From an uncultured Alphaproteobacteria bacterium (GTDB lineage: Bacteria > Pseudomonadota > Alphaproteobacteria > MPNO01 > UBA2964), in contig CALSLP010000006.1 of the NCBI GenBank assembly GCA_943787225.1, positions 186,001 to 250,000 of the forward strand: DNA of 64,000 bases, given 5' to 3'. Of the stretch, positions 54,037-64,000 are shown one piece after another. The first letter of the stretch is position 1, and each line of letters begins with the position of its first letter. The notes below the pieces were generated by a model. It saw only the letters and a program-made list of their open reading frames with translations. It was not told the DNA's origin and ran no database searches. A program made the position numbers and the translations under genes.

Positions 54037-55182
54037 ATGGCCGAGACAGAAACCAGAACCGATCAACCGCCTTTCCTGCATGACAGCTATCTTGCCTGGT
54101 GCGAGGAGCAGCCGGTTCCGGTGGTCGAAGATTTTGGCATGGATTTGTCGAAACTCCCGGTAGAGCCCTGGGACCTTTACGGCATGGACGGGACGATTTG
54201 CCTGCTCAAAGGTCGTGATGACTACAACTCAATCTTCTGCTTTGAAATGAAGCCGGGCTCCAAGTCACGCGAGATGCATCACCTCTATGAAGAGATCATC
54301 TATGTCATCGATGGCTATGGCTCGACCCAGATCGAAACTCCTGATGGCGACAAGCATGCCTTTGAATGGGGCCGCAACTCGCTGTTCTCGGTACCGCTCA
54401 ACGCCAAGTACCAGCATTTTAACGGTTCCGGCACTGAACCCGCCCGCCTCGCCTCGGTTCACAACTTCCCATTCCTGATCAAGCTGTTCCGCAATGAGGA
54501 ATTTATCTTCAACACCGAGCGCAACTTCCCCGAACGCGCCGGGCCGAACGGCTATTTCAAAGGCGATGGGCAGATGATTGAAATCCGTCCCGGTCGTCAT
54601 CAATGGGAAACCAACTTTGTTGCCGACATCACCAATTTCGAGCTCAAGGACTGGGCCGCCAGGGGCAAAGGCTCCTCCAGCCTGCGCTGGGTACTGTCAG
54701 ACAGCACAATGGGCTGCCATACCTCGCAGATCGTGCCTGGCACCTATAAAAAGGCCCATCGTCATACTTCTGGCACCAATGTTTTCACGATCGATGGCGA
54801 GGGCTATTCAATGCTGTGGTACGAAGGCAAAGAAGAAGAGCGCGTCCGCATCGATTGGGATCACGGCGTGGTCGTCACCCCGCCCGAACAGATGTTCCAT
54901 CAGCATTTCAATACCGGCACGACTCCCTCACGTTATCTCGCGGTACAGTTTGGTACCGTCCGTTACCCGATGATCTCCGCCAAGATGAAAAAGTGGACTT
55001 CGGGCAATGACACCTCGGTCAAAGATGGTGGCAACCAGATCGAGTATGAGGATCAGCCCGCAGATAACCACGCCATCTGGCTGGAAGAGATGGACAAAAA
55101 AGGCTACGCGTCCGAGATGCACGAGATTTTTGACGAAGAAGCCATCCGCGCCTCCGGCTACGAACGGTCTGTCGTTAAATAG
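54037..55182 (+). CDS. Bicupin-domain protein (dioxygenase-like)
   Basis: A 381-residue protein with two cupin barrels. The N-terminal barrel shows HHLYEEIIYVIDGYGSTQIE and FSVPLNAKYQHFN. The C-terminal one shows KKAHRHTSGTNVFTIDGEGY and PPEQMFHQHFN, with complete His/Glu ligand sets. Similar bicupins are gentisate/1-hydroxy-2-naphthoate dioxygenase-like or ligand-binding proteins in aromatic-acid clusters. It is intact and is followed 106 bp later by an ACMSD-family decarboxylase. The reaction is not provable from sequence. Confidence 0.78.
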   Translation: MAETETRTDQPPFLHDSYLAWCEEQPVPVVEDFGMDLSKLPVEPWDLYGMDGTICLLKGRDDYNSIFCFEMKPGSKSREMHHLYEEIIYVIDGYGSTQIETPDGDKHAFEWGRNSLFSVPLNAKYQHFNGSGTEPARLASVHNFPFLIKLFRNEEFIFNTERNFPERAGPNGYFKGDGQMIEIRPGRHQWETNFVADITNFELKDWAARGKGSSSLRWVLSDSTMGCHTSQIVPGTYKKAHRHTSGTNVFTIDGEGYSMLWYEGKEEERVRIDWDHGVVVTPPEQMFHQHFNTGTTPSRYLAVQFGTVRYPMISAKMKKWTSGNDTSVKDGGNQIEYEDQPADNHAIWLEEMDKKGYASEMHEIFDEEAIRASGYERSVVK

Positions 55183-55288
55183 CACTAAAATGAATGGTGC
55201 TATCTCTGTCGCCATCCGCGTTATTTAACGCTAAACTTTTGCCAACGTAATTGTCTGCCGCTAGCGCAGACCAGCCAGGAGAATGAAT

Positions 55289-56317
55289 ATGGCCATTGAT
55301 ATGCATGCCCATTGGCGCCCCGCCGAACTGATTGATGCTTTGCGTTTGCGCACCACCGAGCCCCGGGTTTTCACCAATGATGACGGTGTTGAGGTCTATA
55401 AAGCCCGCAACGGCGAAGTACCGGTCAGCGAGGCTTTCGATAATATCGAAACACGGCTGGAAGAGATGGATCGCCAGGGCATCAGCACGGCTGTGCTGTC
55501 ACTCCTTAGCGAGTTCACCTGGATCGAACGTTTGCCGCTGGATGAATCCCTGCCGCTGGTAAAGCTCTACAATGACAGCCTGTCGGCGCTGTGCGCTGCC
55601 CATGAGGGCCGGTTTACCGCTCTATGCGCCCTGCCGCTCGCGGATGTCGAGGCGGCGGCGGCTGAATTTGACCGTGCCATGACCCTGCCGGGTATGGTCG
55701 GCGCTCAGGCACCGGGCAATGCCTTCCTGACCTACAAGGAGGCCGACGCCTTCCGTCCGGTCATTGCAGCCGCCCATCGCAATAAGGCCGCTGTCCTGAT
55801 CCATTTCGCCCCCTTGCCGGGCGATGTCTGGCCGCGCGTGCCGAAAGGGACCGACAATGCGCGCCGTCGCATGGGGACGCTCGATATGCAGGCCAGCCTG
55901 TCAGCCAATAACGTCACCCTGACCATGACCGACATCATGGACGATTATCCCGATGCGATGATGATCCTGCATAATCTCGGCGGCAATATTCCTTATGAAG
56001 TCGAGCGGATGGATCACCGTTGTCTGCTGGATACGCCTGATGAGGAACTCCCCTCGGAGCGCTTCCGCAACGCCAATGTCTTTGTCGATTGCAACTCGCT
56101 CGGCCCACACGCGATTGAAGCGGGTGTCCGGCTGTATGGCGAAGACCGGATTGTGTTTGGCACGGATGGCACCGAATTTGGCGGCAAGTGGACCAACAAG
56201 GCCCTCGCCGAAGCCGACATCAGTGACCATGCCAAAGATCAAATCCGCCACGGCAATGCGGTTCGGATGCTGTCACATCTGGCACCGCTGGCGACGTACA
56301 GCCAGGCTGCTGAATAG
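55289..56317 (+). CDS. ACMSD-family amidohydrolase/decarboxylase
   Basis: A 342-residue metal-dependent amidohydrolase-2 (ACMSD-like) protein. It begins IDMHAHWRP (first HxH metal pair), with IHFAPLPGD and ILHNLGGN in the body and GTDGTEFGG (metal Asp) near the end. Members decarboxylate hydroxybenzoates, aminocarboxymuconate semialdehyde or 5-carboxyvanillate. The ATG at 55289 has AGGAG at proper spacing; one at 55283 is too close. Its 3' end overlaps the opposite-strand trmJ by about 98 bp. With the bicupin and Rieske genes it points to aromatic-acid degradation. Confidence 0.83.
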   Translation: MAIDMHAHWRPAELIDALRLRTTEPRVFTNDDGVEVYKARNGEVPVSEAFDNIETRLEEMDRQGISTAVLSLLSEFTWIERLPLDESLPLVKLYNDSLSALCAAHEGRFTALCALPLADVEAAAAEFDRAMTLPGMVGAQAPGNAFLTYKEADAFRPVIAAAHRNKAAVLIHFAPLPGDVWPRVPKGTDNARRRMGTLDMQASLSANNVTLTMTDIMDDYPDAMMILHNLGGNIPYEVERMDHRCLLDTPDEELPSERFRNANVFVDCNSLGPHAIEAGVRLYGEDRIVFGTDGTEFGGKWTNKALAEADISDHAKDQIRHGNAVRMLSHLAPLATYSQAAE

Positions 56318-57164
56318 GTTTAGTTAGACCCGCTCTCCCGGAGGGAGCTGACCGGCTAAGTCTGATTTTTTCGGCGTCTTCGCTCCGCCATTTCTTTTCG
56401 GCAATCGCCACCACGACACCGCGCATCGTGCGAACTTCCTGTTCGGTCATCTTGGCGCGGTTAAAGATGTTGCGAATATTGCGGATCATACGCGCGCGTT
56501 TCTCTTTCACCCGCAGAAACCCGGCCTTCTCCATCTCGTCTTCGAGGTGTTCATAGAAATCAATGATCTCGCCCTGATCCGCAAGGGCAGCGCCGCGGCC
56601 TTTGCGACGAATTTCAGTCGGCACCTCAGCGCCCCCGGCCATTTGCCACTCATACCCCAGAAGCAGCACCGACTGCGCCAGGTTGAGCGAGGAGAATGAA
56701 GGATTTGTCGGCACGGTAATTAAGGTGTCCGCCAGCGCCAGATCATCGTTATGCAACCCGACGCGTTCGGCGCCAAACAGAATGCCGCATTTGTCGCCCT
56801 GCCCAATGGCCTCGCGCATCGTACCGGCCCAGCCACGCGGATCCTGCACTGGCTTGATCATGTCACGCAGCCGCGCCGTGGTGGCACCGACCCGGTGTAA
56901 ATCCGCTACGGCCTCAGCCGTCGTCTCAAAGACCTTTGCCTCTTTGAGAACCGCATGCGCGCCGGAAGAAGCGCTGATCGCCTTGGCATGGGGCCATTTG
57001 CATTTTGGGCGCACCAGACGCAGATCGGTCAGGCCAAAATTCATCATCGCCCGCGCCGTCATGCCGATATTTTCGGCCAGTGACGTTTCAATCAGGATGA
57101 TCACCGGGCCGTCGCCAGAGGTTCTGGTCACGGCTTCACGTTTTGTCGGTTCAAGGTTTGCCAT
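56220..57164 (-). CDS. trmJ: tRNA (cytidine/uridine-2'-O)-methyltransferase TrmJ-like
   Basis: A SPOUT-fold methyltransferase that modifies position 32 of tRNA. The first 250 residues are canonical: VIILIETSLAENIGMTARAMMNFGL, GAERVGLHNDDL and SSLNLAQSVLLLGYEW with the knot. The C-terminal tail after VVVAIAEKKW (about 50 residues) looks non-homologous, runs across the end of the convergent amidohydrolase and stops at 56220. A frameshift or stop loss near the true 3' end may explain this. It lies upstream of no obvious partner; cimA lies 18 bp beyond its start. Confidence 0.85.
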   Translation of the reverse strand: MANLEPTKREAVTRTSGDGPVIILIETSLAENIGMTARAMMNFGLTDLRLVRPKCKWPHAKAISASSGAHAVLKEAKVFETTAEAVADLHRVGATTARLRDMIKPVQDPRGWAGTMREAIGQGDKCGILFGAERVGLHNDDLALADTLITVPTNPSFSSLNLAQSVLLLGYEWQMAGGAEVPTEIRRKGRGAALADQGEIIDFYEHLEDEMEKAGFLRVKEKRARMIRNIRNIFNRAKMTEQEVRTMRGVVVAIAEKKWRSEDAEKIRLSRSAPSGRAGLTKPIQQPGCTSPAVPDVTASEPHCRGGFDLWHGH

Positions 57165-57182
57165 TCTTATCGCACGATGCGG

Positions 57183-58775
57183 TTACGCAACGGCCCCATC
57201 GCGGAATAATTTATAGGTAATCGCGTCATTCAACGCATTATAGGACGCATCAATAACATTGGCCGACACGCCAATCGTCGACCAGCGCTGGCCTTTGCCA
57301 TCAACGCTTTCAATCATCACCCGGGTGATAGCCCCGGTACCGCCGCCGGGCGTTAGAATACGTACCTTGTAGTCGGTCAGCTTCATATCTTCGAGCTGCG
57401 GATAAAGCGGATCCAGCGCCTTGCGCAAGGCGTTATCCAGCGCGTTGACCGGGCCATTACCCTCGGCAACGGTCATCGCCTCTGTGTCACCGACCACGAC
57501 TTTGAGCGTGGCCTCGGACAGGGTGACCAGCTCACTCTTGGCATTCCAGCGCCGTTCATCCATCACCCGGAAGCTTTGCAGCTGGAAATATTCCGGCACA
57601 TCTTCCAGCACGCGGCGCGCCAGTAATTCAAAACTCGCCTCCGCCCCGTCATAGGCGTAGCCCTCATGCTCCCGCTGTTTAACCTCTTCCAGCAGGGTCG
57701 TGACCTTGGGATCCTTGGCATCGACCTCGATACCGATCTCGCGGAACCGGGCGAGCACGTTGGACCGACCGGCCTGATCCGACACCACGATATGGCGTTC
57801 ATTACCGATCATTGTCGGGTCGACATGCTCGTAAGTCTTCGGATCTTTCTCAATCGCCGAGACATGCAGCCCGCCCTTATGGGCAAAGGCCCGCGTACCG
57901 ACATAGGCGGCACTGGTATCCGATGGCCGGTTCAGCCGGTCATCGATAAAACGCGACAGATGGGTCAGACGACCGATGTCTTCCTTATTCATGCCGGTCT
58001 CGTAGCCCATCTTGAGAGCCAGTGACGGGATGATCGAAATCAGATTGGCATTACCGCAGCGTTCGCCGAGACCGTTAAGCGTACCCTGCACCTGACGCAC
58101 ACCGGCGCGCACCGCCGCCAGCGAATTGGCCACTGCATTGCCGGTATCATCATGACAATGAATTCCGAGATGACTGCCCGGCACATGCTCGGTGACCTCG
58201 CCAATGATGCGTTCAATCTCATCGGGCAGCGTGCCGCCATTGGTATCGCACAACACGATCCAGCGGGCACCAGCGTCATAGGCGGCCTTGATACAGGCCA
58301 CCGCAAACTCAGGGTTTTCCTTATACCCATCAAAGAAATGCTCAGCGTCGAACACGGCTTCTTCGGCGCGTTCGGCGGCCAGCGCGATGCTGTCCTTGAT
58401 CATCTCGATATTTTCATCGAGCTCGACACCGAGCGCGACCTTGGCGTGGAAGTCCCAAGTCTTGCCGACCAGACACACGATCTTGGTCTTGGCATTAAAG
58501 ATCGCTGTCAGCCCGGGATCATTCTCGGCGCTGCGGCCAGACCGTCGGGTCATACCAAAGGCGCTCAGCCGCGCGCGTTTCAATTCCGGCGGGTCACCAA
58601 AGAAGCTGTCATCGGTCGGGTTTGCCCCCGGCCAACCGCCCTCGACGTAATCAATACCAATTCGGTCGAGCTCGAGCGCAATCGCGGCCTTGTCTGCCGC
58701 TGAAAAATCAACACCCTGCGTCTGCGCGCCGTCGCGCAGCGTCGAGTCATAGATATAAACGCGCTTGTCACTCAT
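57183..58775 (-). CDS. cimA: (R)-citramalate synthase
   Basis: A 530-residue DRE-TIM metallolyase condensing pyruvate and acetyl-CoA to (R)-citramalate, a pyruvate-based route to isoleucine. YDSTLRDGAQTQGVDFS is the catalytic and metal start, and CDTNGGTLPDEI and IHCHDDTGNAVANSLAA carry further ligands. The C-terminal LeuA-like regulatory domain (VKVRILTPGGGTGAITRV) binds isoleucine in related enzymes. Length favours CimA over homocitrate synthase. Full length and intact; upstream is cysS, 12 bp away. Confidence 0.93.
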   Translation of the reverse strand: MSDKRVYIYDSTLRDGAQTQGVDFSAADKAAIALELDRIGIDYVEGGWPGANPTDDSFFGDPPELKRARLSAFGMTRRSGRSAENDPGLTAIFNAKTKIVCLVGKTWDFHAKVALGVELDENIEMIKDSIALAAERAEEAVFDAEHFFDGYKENPEFAVACIKAAYDAGARWIVLCDTNGGTLPDEIERIIGEVTEHVPGSHLGIHCHDDTGNAVANSLAAVRAGVRQVQGTLNGLGERCGNANLISIIPSLALKMGYETGMNKEDIGRLTHLSRFIDDRLNRPSDTSAAYVGTRAFAHKGGLHVSAIEKDPKTYEHVDPTMIGNERHIVVSDQAGRSNVLARFREIGIEVDAKDPKVTTLLEEVKQREHEGYAYDGAEASFELLARRVLEDVPEYFQLQSFRVMDERRWNAKSELVTLSEATLKVVVGDTEAMTVAEGNGPVNALDNALRKALDPLYPQLEDMKLTDYKVRILTPGGGTGAITRVMIESVDGKGQRWSTIGVSANVIDASYNALNDAITYKLFRDGAVA

Positions 58776-58787
58776 CGCCCGTACTCT

Positions 58788-60146
58788 CTAGCCTCTTTTC
58801 CAAGTCGTGCCACCGGCACCGTCTTCCAACACTATACCGGCAGCCGCCAGTTCGTCGCGAATTCTGTCACTTTCCGCAAAATCCTTAGCCGCCCGTGCTT
58901 CAACGCGTTTTTGGATCAGTGCTTCGATTTCTGCCTCGTCAACATCACCGGCACCCTGTTTGAACCATTCTTCGGGATCCTGCTGCAACAGGCCGAGCAT
59001 CGCACCGCCGGCCAGTAGCGCGCCTTTTATCGCGCCGTCGCCAGGGTTCTTATTGAGCTCCGATGCCAAGCCGTGCAGCTCGGCAAGAGCCCGTGGTGTA
59101 TTGAGATCGTCTTCCAATGCGGCCTGCACAGCAGGAGCCGCCATGTCTTCAGCTTCTGTGCCCGCAGCGGCGCGCAACGCCGTGTAAAATCGGTCGAGCG
59201 CGTTCTTCGCTTCATCAAGCGCGCGCAAGCTGAAATCCAACGGTTGCCGGTAATGCGCGGCGAGCAACGAAAGCCGGATCGCTTCACCGGGCGTGCGATC
59301 CAGCAAATCATGAACTGTGTGGAAATTGCCCAGAGACTTGGACATCTTCTCGCCATCGACCGTCAAATAGCCGTTATGCATCCAGTATTTCACGAAAGGC
59401 GCACCGCCATGGCTGCACACCGATTGGGCGATTTCATTCTCATGATGCGGGAAGATCAAATCCTGCCCGCCGCCATGAATATCAAACGTCTCGCCAAGAT
59501 GCTTGGCACTCATCGCCGAACATTCAAGATGCCAGCCCGGGCGACCGCGACCCCACGGGCTGTCCCAGCCCGGCTGATCATCGGATGATGGCTTCCACAG
59601 CACGAAGTCAGCGGGATCTTTCTTGTACGGCGCAACTTCTACCCGGGACCCGGCGACCAGCTCGTCGCGCGAATGGCCGGACAGCTTGCCATAATCTTCC
59701 ATCGCCGCGATGCTAAACAGCACATGGCCTTCCGCTTCATAAGCATGCTCGCTCGCCAGCAGACACTCGATCATCGCCAGCATCTCAGCAATATGATCGG
59801 TTGCGCGAGGCTCAACATCCGGCGCCAGCGCATTCAGCGCGCTCATATCGGTGCGGAAGATATCGGCGAACCTGGTTGTGATATCACCAATCTCATCGCC
59901 GCTTTTTTGCGAAGCATCGATAATCTTGTCATCAACATCCGTGATGTTTCGAACATAGGTCACACGCGGATAAAGCAGTTTGAGCAGCCGATAAAGCACA
60001 TCGAACACGACAACAGGCCGCGCATTACCGATATGGGCATAGTCATAAACTGTTGGGCCGCAGACATAGAAACGGATGTGCGCCGGGTCGACCGGGACAA
60101 ACTCTTCCTTCTGCCGCGACAGCGTATTGGTGATCCGCAGGGCCAT
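58788..60146 (-). CDS. cysS: Cysteinyl-tRNA synthetase
   Basis: A class I synthetase of about 452 residues. The HIGH-like motif is [20 protein letters not shown] is the KMSKS loop, and the zinc ligands (Cys in YVCGPT and HHENEIAQS) are visible. Start is taken at 60146 with GGGAGAGC upstream, one base after the nadE stop; an in-frame start at 60197 would overlap nadE. The tight spacing suggests co-translation with nadE. No frame defects. Confidence 0.95.
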   Translation of the reverse strand: MALRITNTLSRQKEEFVPVDPAHIRFYVCGPTVYDYAHIGNARPVVVFDVLYRLLKLLYPRVTYVRNITDVDDKIIDASQKSGDEIGDITTRFADIFRTDMSALNALAPDVEPRATDHIAEMLAMIECLLASEHAYEAEGHVLFSIAAMEDYGKLSGHSRDELVAGSRVEVAPYKKDPADFVLWKPSSDDQPGWDSPWGRGRPGWHLECSAMSAKHLGETFDIHGGGQDLIFPHHENEIAQSVCSHGGAPFVKYWMHNGYLTVDGEKMSKSLGNFHTVHDLLDRTPGEAIRLSLLAAHYRQPLDFSLRALDEAKNALDRFYTALRAAAGTEAEDMAAPAVQAALEDDLNTPRALAELHGLASELNKNPGDGAIKGALLAGGAMLGLLQQDPEEWFKQGAGDVDEAEIEALIQKRVEARAAKDFAESDRIRDELAAAGIVLEDGAGGTTWKRG

Positions 60147-60147
60147 A

Positions 60148-61809
60148 TCAGCTCTCCCGAAAACCATCAGTGATCGGATAACGCCGATCCCGGCCAAACG
60201 ACCGATGCGTAATCTTCACACCCGGCGGCGCCTGACGACGCTTGTACTCGGCCAGCAACAGCATGCGCCAGATACGCTGGACCAAAGCCTCATCAAACCC
60301 TGCTGCCGCCGTCGCCTTCACGCCGAGATCTTTCTCGATCAGGCTTTCAAGGATCGCGTCGAGGTCTTCATAGGCCGGCAGTGTGTCCTGATCCGTCTGA
60401 TCCGGTTTCAGCTCCGCCGATGGTGGCTTGGTGATAATCCGTTCAGGCACGACCGCACCTTGCGGGCCGATACTGCCAGCGGGGAAGTTATCATTGCGCC
60501 AGCGGCACAGCGCAAACACCGTCATCTTGTAGACGTCCTTGAGCACCGAGAACCCACCACACATATCGCCATAGAGCGTCGCATAGCCAACGGACATTTC
60601 CGATTTATTGCCGGTGGAAACCACCATCGCACCGGTTTTGTTGGAAAGTCCCATCAGCGCCAGGCCGCGCGAGCGGGCCTGAATATTTTCTTCCGTCGTA
60701 TCAGGCGGCGCATCGCCAAACAAAGGCGACAGCATTTCATCAAAGGCGCCCATCGCCGGGCCGATATTGATCTCGTCGAGTCGGCAGCCCAGCAGCTTGG
60801 TCGCTGCCGCCGCATCTTCAAGACTTTCGGTCGAGGTATAAGGTGACGGCATCATCACACAATGCACACGGTCAGGTCCCAGCGCATCGACAGCCACAGC
60901 AGCCGTGAGCCCGGAATCAATTCCGCCCGACATGCCGATCAGCACACCGGGGAAATGGTTCTTCTCAACATAATCGCGGAGCCCCAGCATCATTGCTGAA
61001 TAGATGCTCGACAGGCTGTCTTCCGGCGCAACAGTTTCGCCCTGTCCGCAAACCCAGTCATCGCCTTCGCGCTGCCAGTTGGTGATTTGCAAGGCCGGAT
61101 ACCAGTCGGCGCAGCGCGCGCGAAGGGTCCGGTCGGTATTGAGAACAAAGGAGCCGCCATCGAAGACCAGCTCGTCCTGGCCGCCAACCTGGTTGACATA
61201 GACCATCGGCAGGCGGGTTTCCGTCACCCGCTCGACGGCCAGATGCAACCGCTGATCCCACTTATCCAGCGCATAGGGCGAACCGTTGAGAACAACGAGC
61301 ATCTCCGCACCTGATTCCTGCAAACATTCGGCGACGTCGGGCTGCCACATATCTTCACAGATCATTACGCCGAGCCGGACATCGCGGAAATTGACCGGCC
61401 CCGGCAAGGGACCCGCGGAAAACACGCGCTTTTCATCAAACACGCCATAATTCGGCAGGTCATGTTTGAGCCGAACCGCCGCGACCTTACCGCCCTCGAG
61501 CAGCAACGCCGCGTTATAGACTTTCCCCTCATCATCAACCCAGAGCGAGCCGATCAAAAGCCCGGGACCCCCATCGTCTGTTTCGGCAGCAAGTTTCTCA
61601 ACCGCTGTAGCACAGGCCTCCTGAAAAGATCGGCGAATGACGAGATCTTCGGGCGGGTAGCCAGAAATGACCAACTCACTGGCCACCACCAGATCAGCAC
61701 CCTGCGCGGCAGCCTGCTTGCGGGCTTCGCGCACTAGATCGGCATTGCCCTCTACGTCGCCGACTGTGGGGTTAAGCTGCGCAAGGGCTATGGAAAGTTT
61801 ATCAGTCAT
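60148..61809 (-). CDS. nadE: Glutamine-dependent NAD+ synthetase
   Basis: A 553-residue two-domain enzyme. The N-terminal nitrilase-type glutaminase has Cys in [13 protein letters not shown], Lys in [14 protein letters not shown] and Glu near the start. The C-terminal synthetase has the P-loop [17 protein letters not shown] and STGNKSEM. It makes NAD+ from deamido-NAD and glutamine. Intact and followed directly by cysS; the 90-bp gap on its upstream side separates it from the DAHP synthase gene. Confidence 0.95.
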   Translation of the reverse strand: MTDKLSIALAQLNPTVGDVEGNADLVREARKQAAAQGADLVVASELVISGYPPEDLVIRRSFQEACATAVEKLAAETDDGGPGLLIGSLWVDDEGKVYNAALLLEGGKVAAVRLKHDLPNYGVFDEKRVFSAGPLPGPVNFRDVRLGVMICEDMWQPDVAECLQESGAEMLVVLNGSPYALDKWDQRLHLAVERVTETRLPMVYVNQVGGQDELVFDGGSFVLNTDRTLRARCADWYPALQITNWQREGDDWVCGQGETVAPEDSLSSIYSAMMLGLRDYVEKNHFPGVLIGMSGGIDSGLTAAVAVDALGPDRVHCVMMPSPYTSTESLEDAAAATKLLGCRLDEINIGPAMGAFDEMLSPLFGDAPPDTTEENIQARSRGLALMGLSNKTGAMVVSTGNKSEMSVGYATLYGDMCGGFSVLKDVYKMTVFALCRWRNDNFPAGSIGPQGAVVPERIITKPPSAELKPDQTDQDTLPAYEDLDAILESLIEKDLGVKATAAAGFDEALVQRIWRMLLLAEYKRRQAPPGVKITHRSFGRDRRYPITDGFRES

Positions 61810-61899
61810 GAATTGTTTCTGAGTTGCTTGCCAACAGCCCCCGAACCACCCGTTAGAAACAACAGAGTGTCCCGAAGCCGTCAGGCATTGTGAAAGATG

Positions 61900-63288
61900 T
61901 TATGCGATCGCCGCCGTCGTTATCGCGCCGTCACTGGTGACGCGGTCTTGCTTTAGCATTTCCGCAATCAGGAAGGCCAGTTCGAGAGACTGATCCGAGT
62001 TCAGTCGCGGATCACAATGCGTATGATAGCGATCAGCGAGACCGGCCTCAGTAATCTCCTGCGCGCCGCCAACACATTCGGTGACGTTCTTGCCAGTCAA
62101 TTCAAGGTGGATACCACCGAGATAGGTGCCCTCCGCTTTGTGAACGGCAAAACAGCGTTGAACCTCATCGCGCACACGATCAAACGGACGGGTTTTATAC
62201 CCGTTATCCGCCTTGATGGTATTGCCATGCATCGGATCACACGACCAAACCACCGTGCGCCCTTCGCGTTCAACGGCGCGGATTAATGTCGGCAGATATT
62301 TCTCAACCTGCTCATTGCCCATGCGCGTGATCAAGGTCAGGCGCCCCGCCTCGTTCTCCGGGTTCAGCGTATCGATCACCCGCAGCAGCGCATCCGGGTC
62401 CATCGTCGGGCCACACTTACAACCAAGGGGATTACCAACCCCGCGCAGAAATTCAATATGCGCGTCATCCGGGTCGCGCGTGCGATCCCCAATCCACAGC
62501 ATATGCGCCGAGGTGTCATACCACTCGCCTGACGTCGAATCGACGCGGGTCATGGCTTCCTCAAACGACGGCAGCAAGGCTTCATGCGAGGTGTAGAAAT
62601 CTGTTTCGCGAATTTGCGGCGTGGCTTCTGAGGTCAGCCCACAGGCCGCCATAAAGGCCAGCGAGTCATTAAGACGCTCTGCCAAATCCTTATAGCGGTC
62701 ACCCGCCGGGCTCTGGTCAACAAAATCCAATGTCCAGCGATGCACCTCATGGAGATCGGCATAACCACCCTGCGCAAAAGCCCGCAGCAGGTTCAGCGTC
62801 GCCGCAGACTGATTATAGGCCTGCACCATGCGCTGCGGATCGGGATTGCGAGATTCCGGCGTAAACTCGATACCGTTGACGGAATCACCACGATAGCTCG
62901 GCAACTCCACATCGCCCTGCTTTTCAGTGGGTTCGCTGCGCGGCTTGGCAAACTGTCCCGCCAGACGGCCAACTTTGATGACGGGATGATGCGCCGCGAA
63001 GGTTAGAACGACCGACATCTGCAGCAGCACGCGAAACGTGTCACGAATATTGTCAGGATGAAACTCGGCAAAGCTTTCGGCGCAATCGCCGCCCTGCATC
63101 AGAAACGCCCGGCCAGCAGCCGCCTCCGCCAGGGCCGATTTCAACCGCCGGGCTTCACCAGCAAACACCAATGGCGGATAGCTGCGCAGCGTGTTTTCAG
63201 CAGCCTCCAGCGCCGCCGGGTCGGTATAGACCGGCACTTGCTTGATATTCTTTGCGCGCCAGCTATCAGGCGCCCAGTTCGCAGTCAT
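61900..63288 (-). CDS. Class II DAHP synthase (3-deoxy-7-phosphoheptulonate synthase)
   Basis: A 462-residue plant/mycobacterial-type AroA-II enzyme, first step of the shikimate pathway. It opens [18 protein letters not shown] and has [41 protein letters not shown] and [15 protein letters not shown] (metal and substrate residues). The ATG at 63288 follows GGGAGTGGGG; the TTG-like start 9 bp before is less likely. There is no regulatory chorismate-mutase fusion. It is first in the minus-strand run to trmJ. Confidence 0.93.
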   Translation of the reverse strand: MTANWAPDSWRAKNIKQVPVYTDPAALEAAENTLRSYPPLVFAGEARRLKSALAEAAAGRAFLMQGGDCAESFAEFHPDNIRDTFRVLLQMSVVLTFAAHHPVIKVGRLAGQFAKPRSEPTEKQGDVELPSYRGDSVNGIEFTPESRNPDPQRMVQAYNQSAATLNLLRAFAQGGYADLHEVHRWTLDFVDQSPAGDRYKDLAERLNDSLAFMAACGLTSEATPQIRETDFYTSHEALLPSFEEAMTRVDSTSGEWYDTSAHMLWIGDRTRDPDDAHIEFLRGVGNPLGCKCGPTMDPDALLRVIDTLNPENEAGRLTLITRMGNEQVEKYLPTLIRAVEREGRTVVWSCDPMHGNTIKADNGYKTRPFDRVRDEVQRCFAVHKAEGTYLGGIHLELTGKNVTECVGGAQEITEAGLADRYHTHCDPRLNSDQSLELAFLIAEMLKQDRVTSDGAITTAAIA

Positions 63289-63507
63289 TAGCCCCACTCC
63301 CCGTCAGGATCACATCCACCCCGGCCCCAACGCGTCGACGTTCGGTTCATGGTGACCTCCACTGCTCGCCCAGCGGGGCCGGAAAGTCATAATTTGGGTC
63401 GTTTCAGACGCTCTGGCAAGCGGCCAGATTGTTTTGGACACCCCATAATATGACGGAAGGCACGGCTATACGCCGTTTAGTGCCATATTTCCAGAAAAAC
63501 GTGGCGT

Positions 63508-64000
63508 TCAGGTCCTGTCTTTTGCCTTCGATGCCAAGAACACGCCAGCAAAGATCAAGGCTGTTCCGACGGCGTGATACCAAAGCAGCTTTTCGCCAAT
63601 AAACAGATAGGCAGCGGCAGCGGTGACCGGCGCCAGGAAATAGTGATAGGCGGCGGCCCGGCTAGGACCCAGCCTGTCGATGCCATAGTTGAATAACAGG
63701 ATAGCGATGAGCGACGGAAAGACCGCGACATAGGCCATTGAGAGTGATGTTTCGAGGTTAAATGGCATCGGTGTGCCAATGGACAGTTCATAAAACAGAA
63801 ACGGCAAATGAAAGAGCCCGCCGAGCCCGCAGAGGACTGTGAGAAACACCGTCGGGGCGGGCTTCTCCTTGAGGCATTTATACATCACCGTATAGGCCGC
63901 GAGGCCAAACCCACTGCCCAACAGGATCAAGTCACCGATATTGAAATCGAGATTAATCAGAATATTGATATCCGCCTGGGAGACGATGCCGAATACCCCG
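63508..64000 (-). CDS. EamA/DMT-family transporter, cut by the window edge
   Basis: The C-terminal half of a drug/metabolite transporter. The frame enters from beyond base 64000 and stops at 63508. Four to five helices are visible, with the second-EamA-domain pattern GSGFGLAAYTVMYKCLKEKPAPTVFL and HYFLAPVTAAAAYLFIGEKL. The substrate cannot be told. The start lies outside the window. Confidence 0.85.
   Translation of the reverse strand, partial: GVFGIVSQADINILINLDFNIGDLILLGSGFGLAAYTVMYKCLKEKPAPTVFLTVLCGLGGLFHLPFLFYELSIGTPMPFNLETSLSMAYVAVFPSLIAILLFNYGIDRLGPSRAAAYHYFLAPVTAAAAYLFIGEKLLWYHAVGTALIFAGVFLASKAKDRT

Overview
The window looks like a chromosomal segment of a heterotrophic alphaproteobacterium, probably of the Rhodospirillales or a neighbouring order. 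This rests on gene content and order, not on a search. Polyprenyl synthetase stands divergent to a run of DUF2007, a tRNA1(Val)-type methyltransferase, an S49 peptidase, glyQ, glyS and ppdK. A second run holds trmJ, cimA, cysS, nadE and class II DAHP synthase. The wealth of catabolic enzymes, an orphan Bug-type binding protein and two TauD dioxygenases also fit. I see one tRNA (Pro, CGG), no rRNA, no CRISPR array and no phage genes.

Layout. 0-2 kb: pcaI and pcaJ (3-oxoadipate CoA-transferase), each with one frameshift, then a J-domain protein. 2-5.6 kb (minus): class II aldolase, aconitase-family small and large subunits, and a PEP-mutase/isocitrate-lyase-family lyase; the last three resemble a 2,3-dimethylmalate module. 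5.8-14.7 kb (plus): PcaD-like hydrolase, cupin, oligopeptidase B, 5-formyl-THF cyclo-ligase-like protein, FAH-family protein, VOC protein, a hydrolase and a Cache-type sensor kinase. 14.8-23.8 kb: the core block. 24-28.7 kb: a compact accessory cluster of two dioxygenases, an arylmalonate-decarboxylase-like protein, an aldo/keto reductase and an ornithine-cyclodeaminase-family protein. 28.8-36.8 kb: lipoprotein, glyoxalase I, DUF4126 protein, an orphan molybdenum hydroxylase large subunit, a membrane-anchored TPR protein with a frame break, a frameshifted hydrolase and an LLM flavoprotein.

38.0-44.7 kb is bounded by two nearly identical 1,187-bp IS3-family (IS407-like) elements in opposite orientation. 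They enclose an aldolase, an MFS exporter, a small thioredoxin-fold protein, an MBL-fold hydrolase and a small secreted protein. Neither copy has a target-site duplication. Outside, each abuts a gene that has lost its 5' end: a glutamine-synthetase-like gene on the left and an SDR on the right.

45.5-56.3 kb is a degraded aromatic-catabolism-type island: SDR, Bug protein, Rieske oxygenase alpha (frameshifted) and beta, gamma-carbonic anhydrase (frameshifted), hybrid sensor kinase, MOSC and MetE-like pseudogenes with about four frame breaks each, a bicupin and an ACMSD-family amidohydrolase. 56.2 kb to the end is core metabolism on the minus strand, closing with a DMT transporter cut by the window edge.

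The most striking feature is the number of single-base frame breaks, all in accessory genes and many at G or C runs of two or three. Real decay and homopolymer sequencing error are both possible. The density in the MOSC/MetE-like pair favours real decay there.
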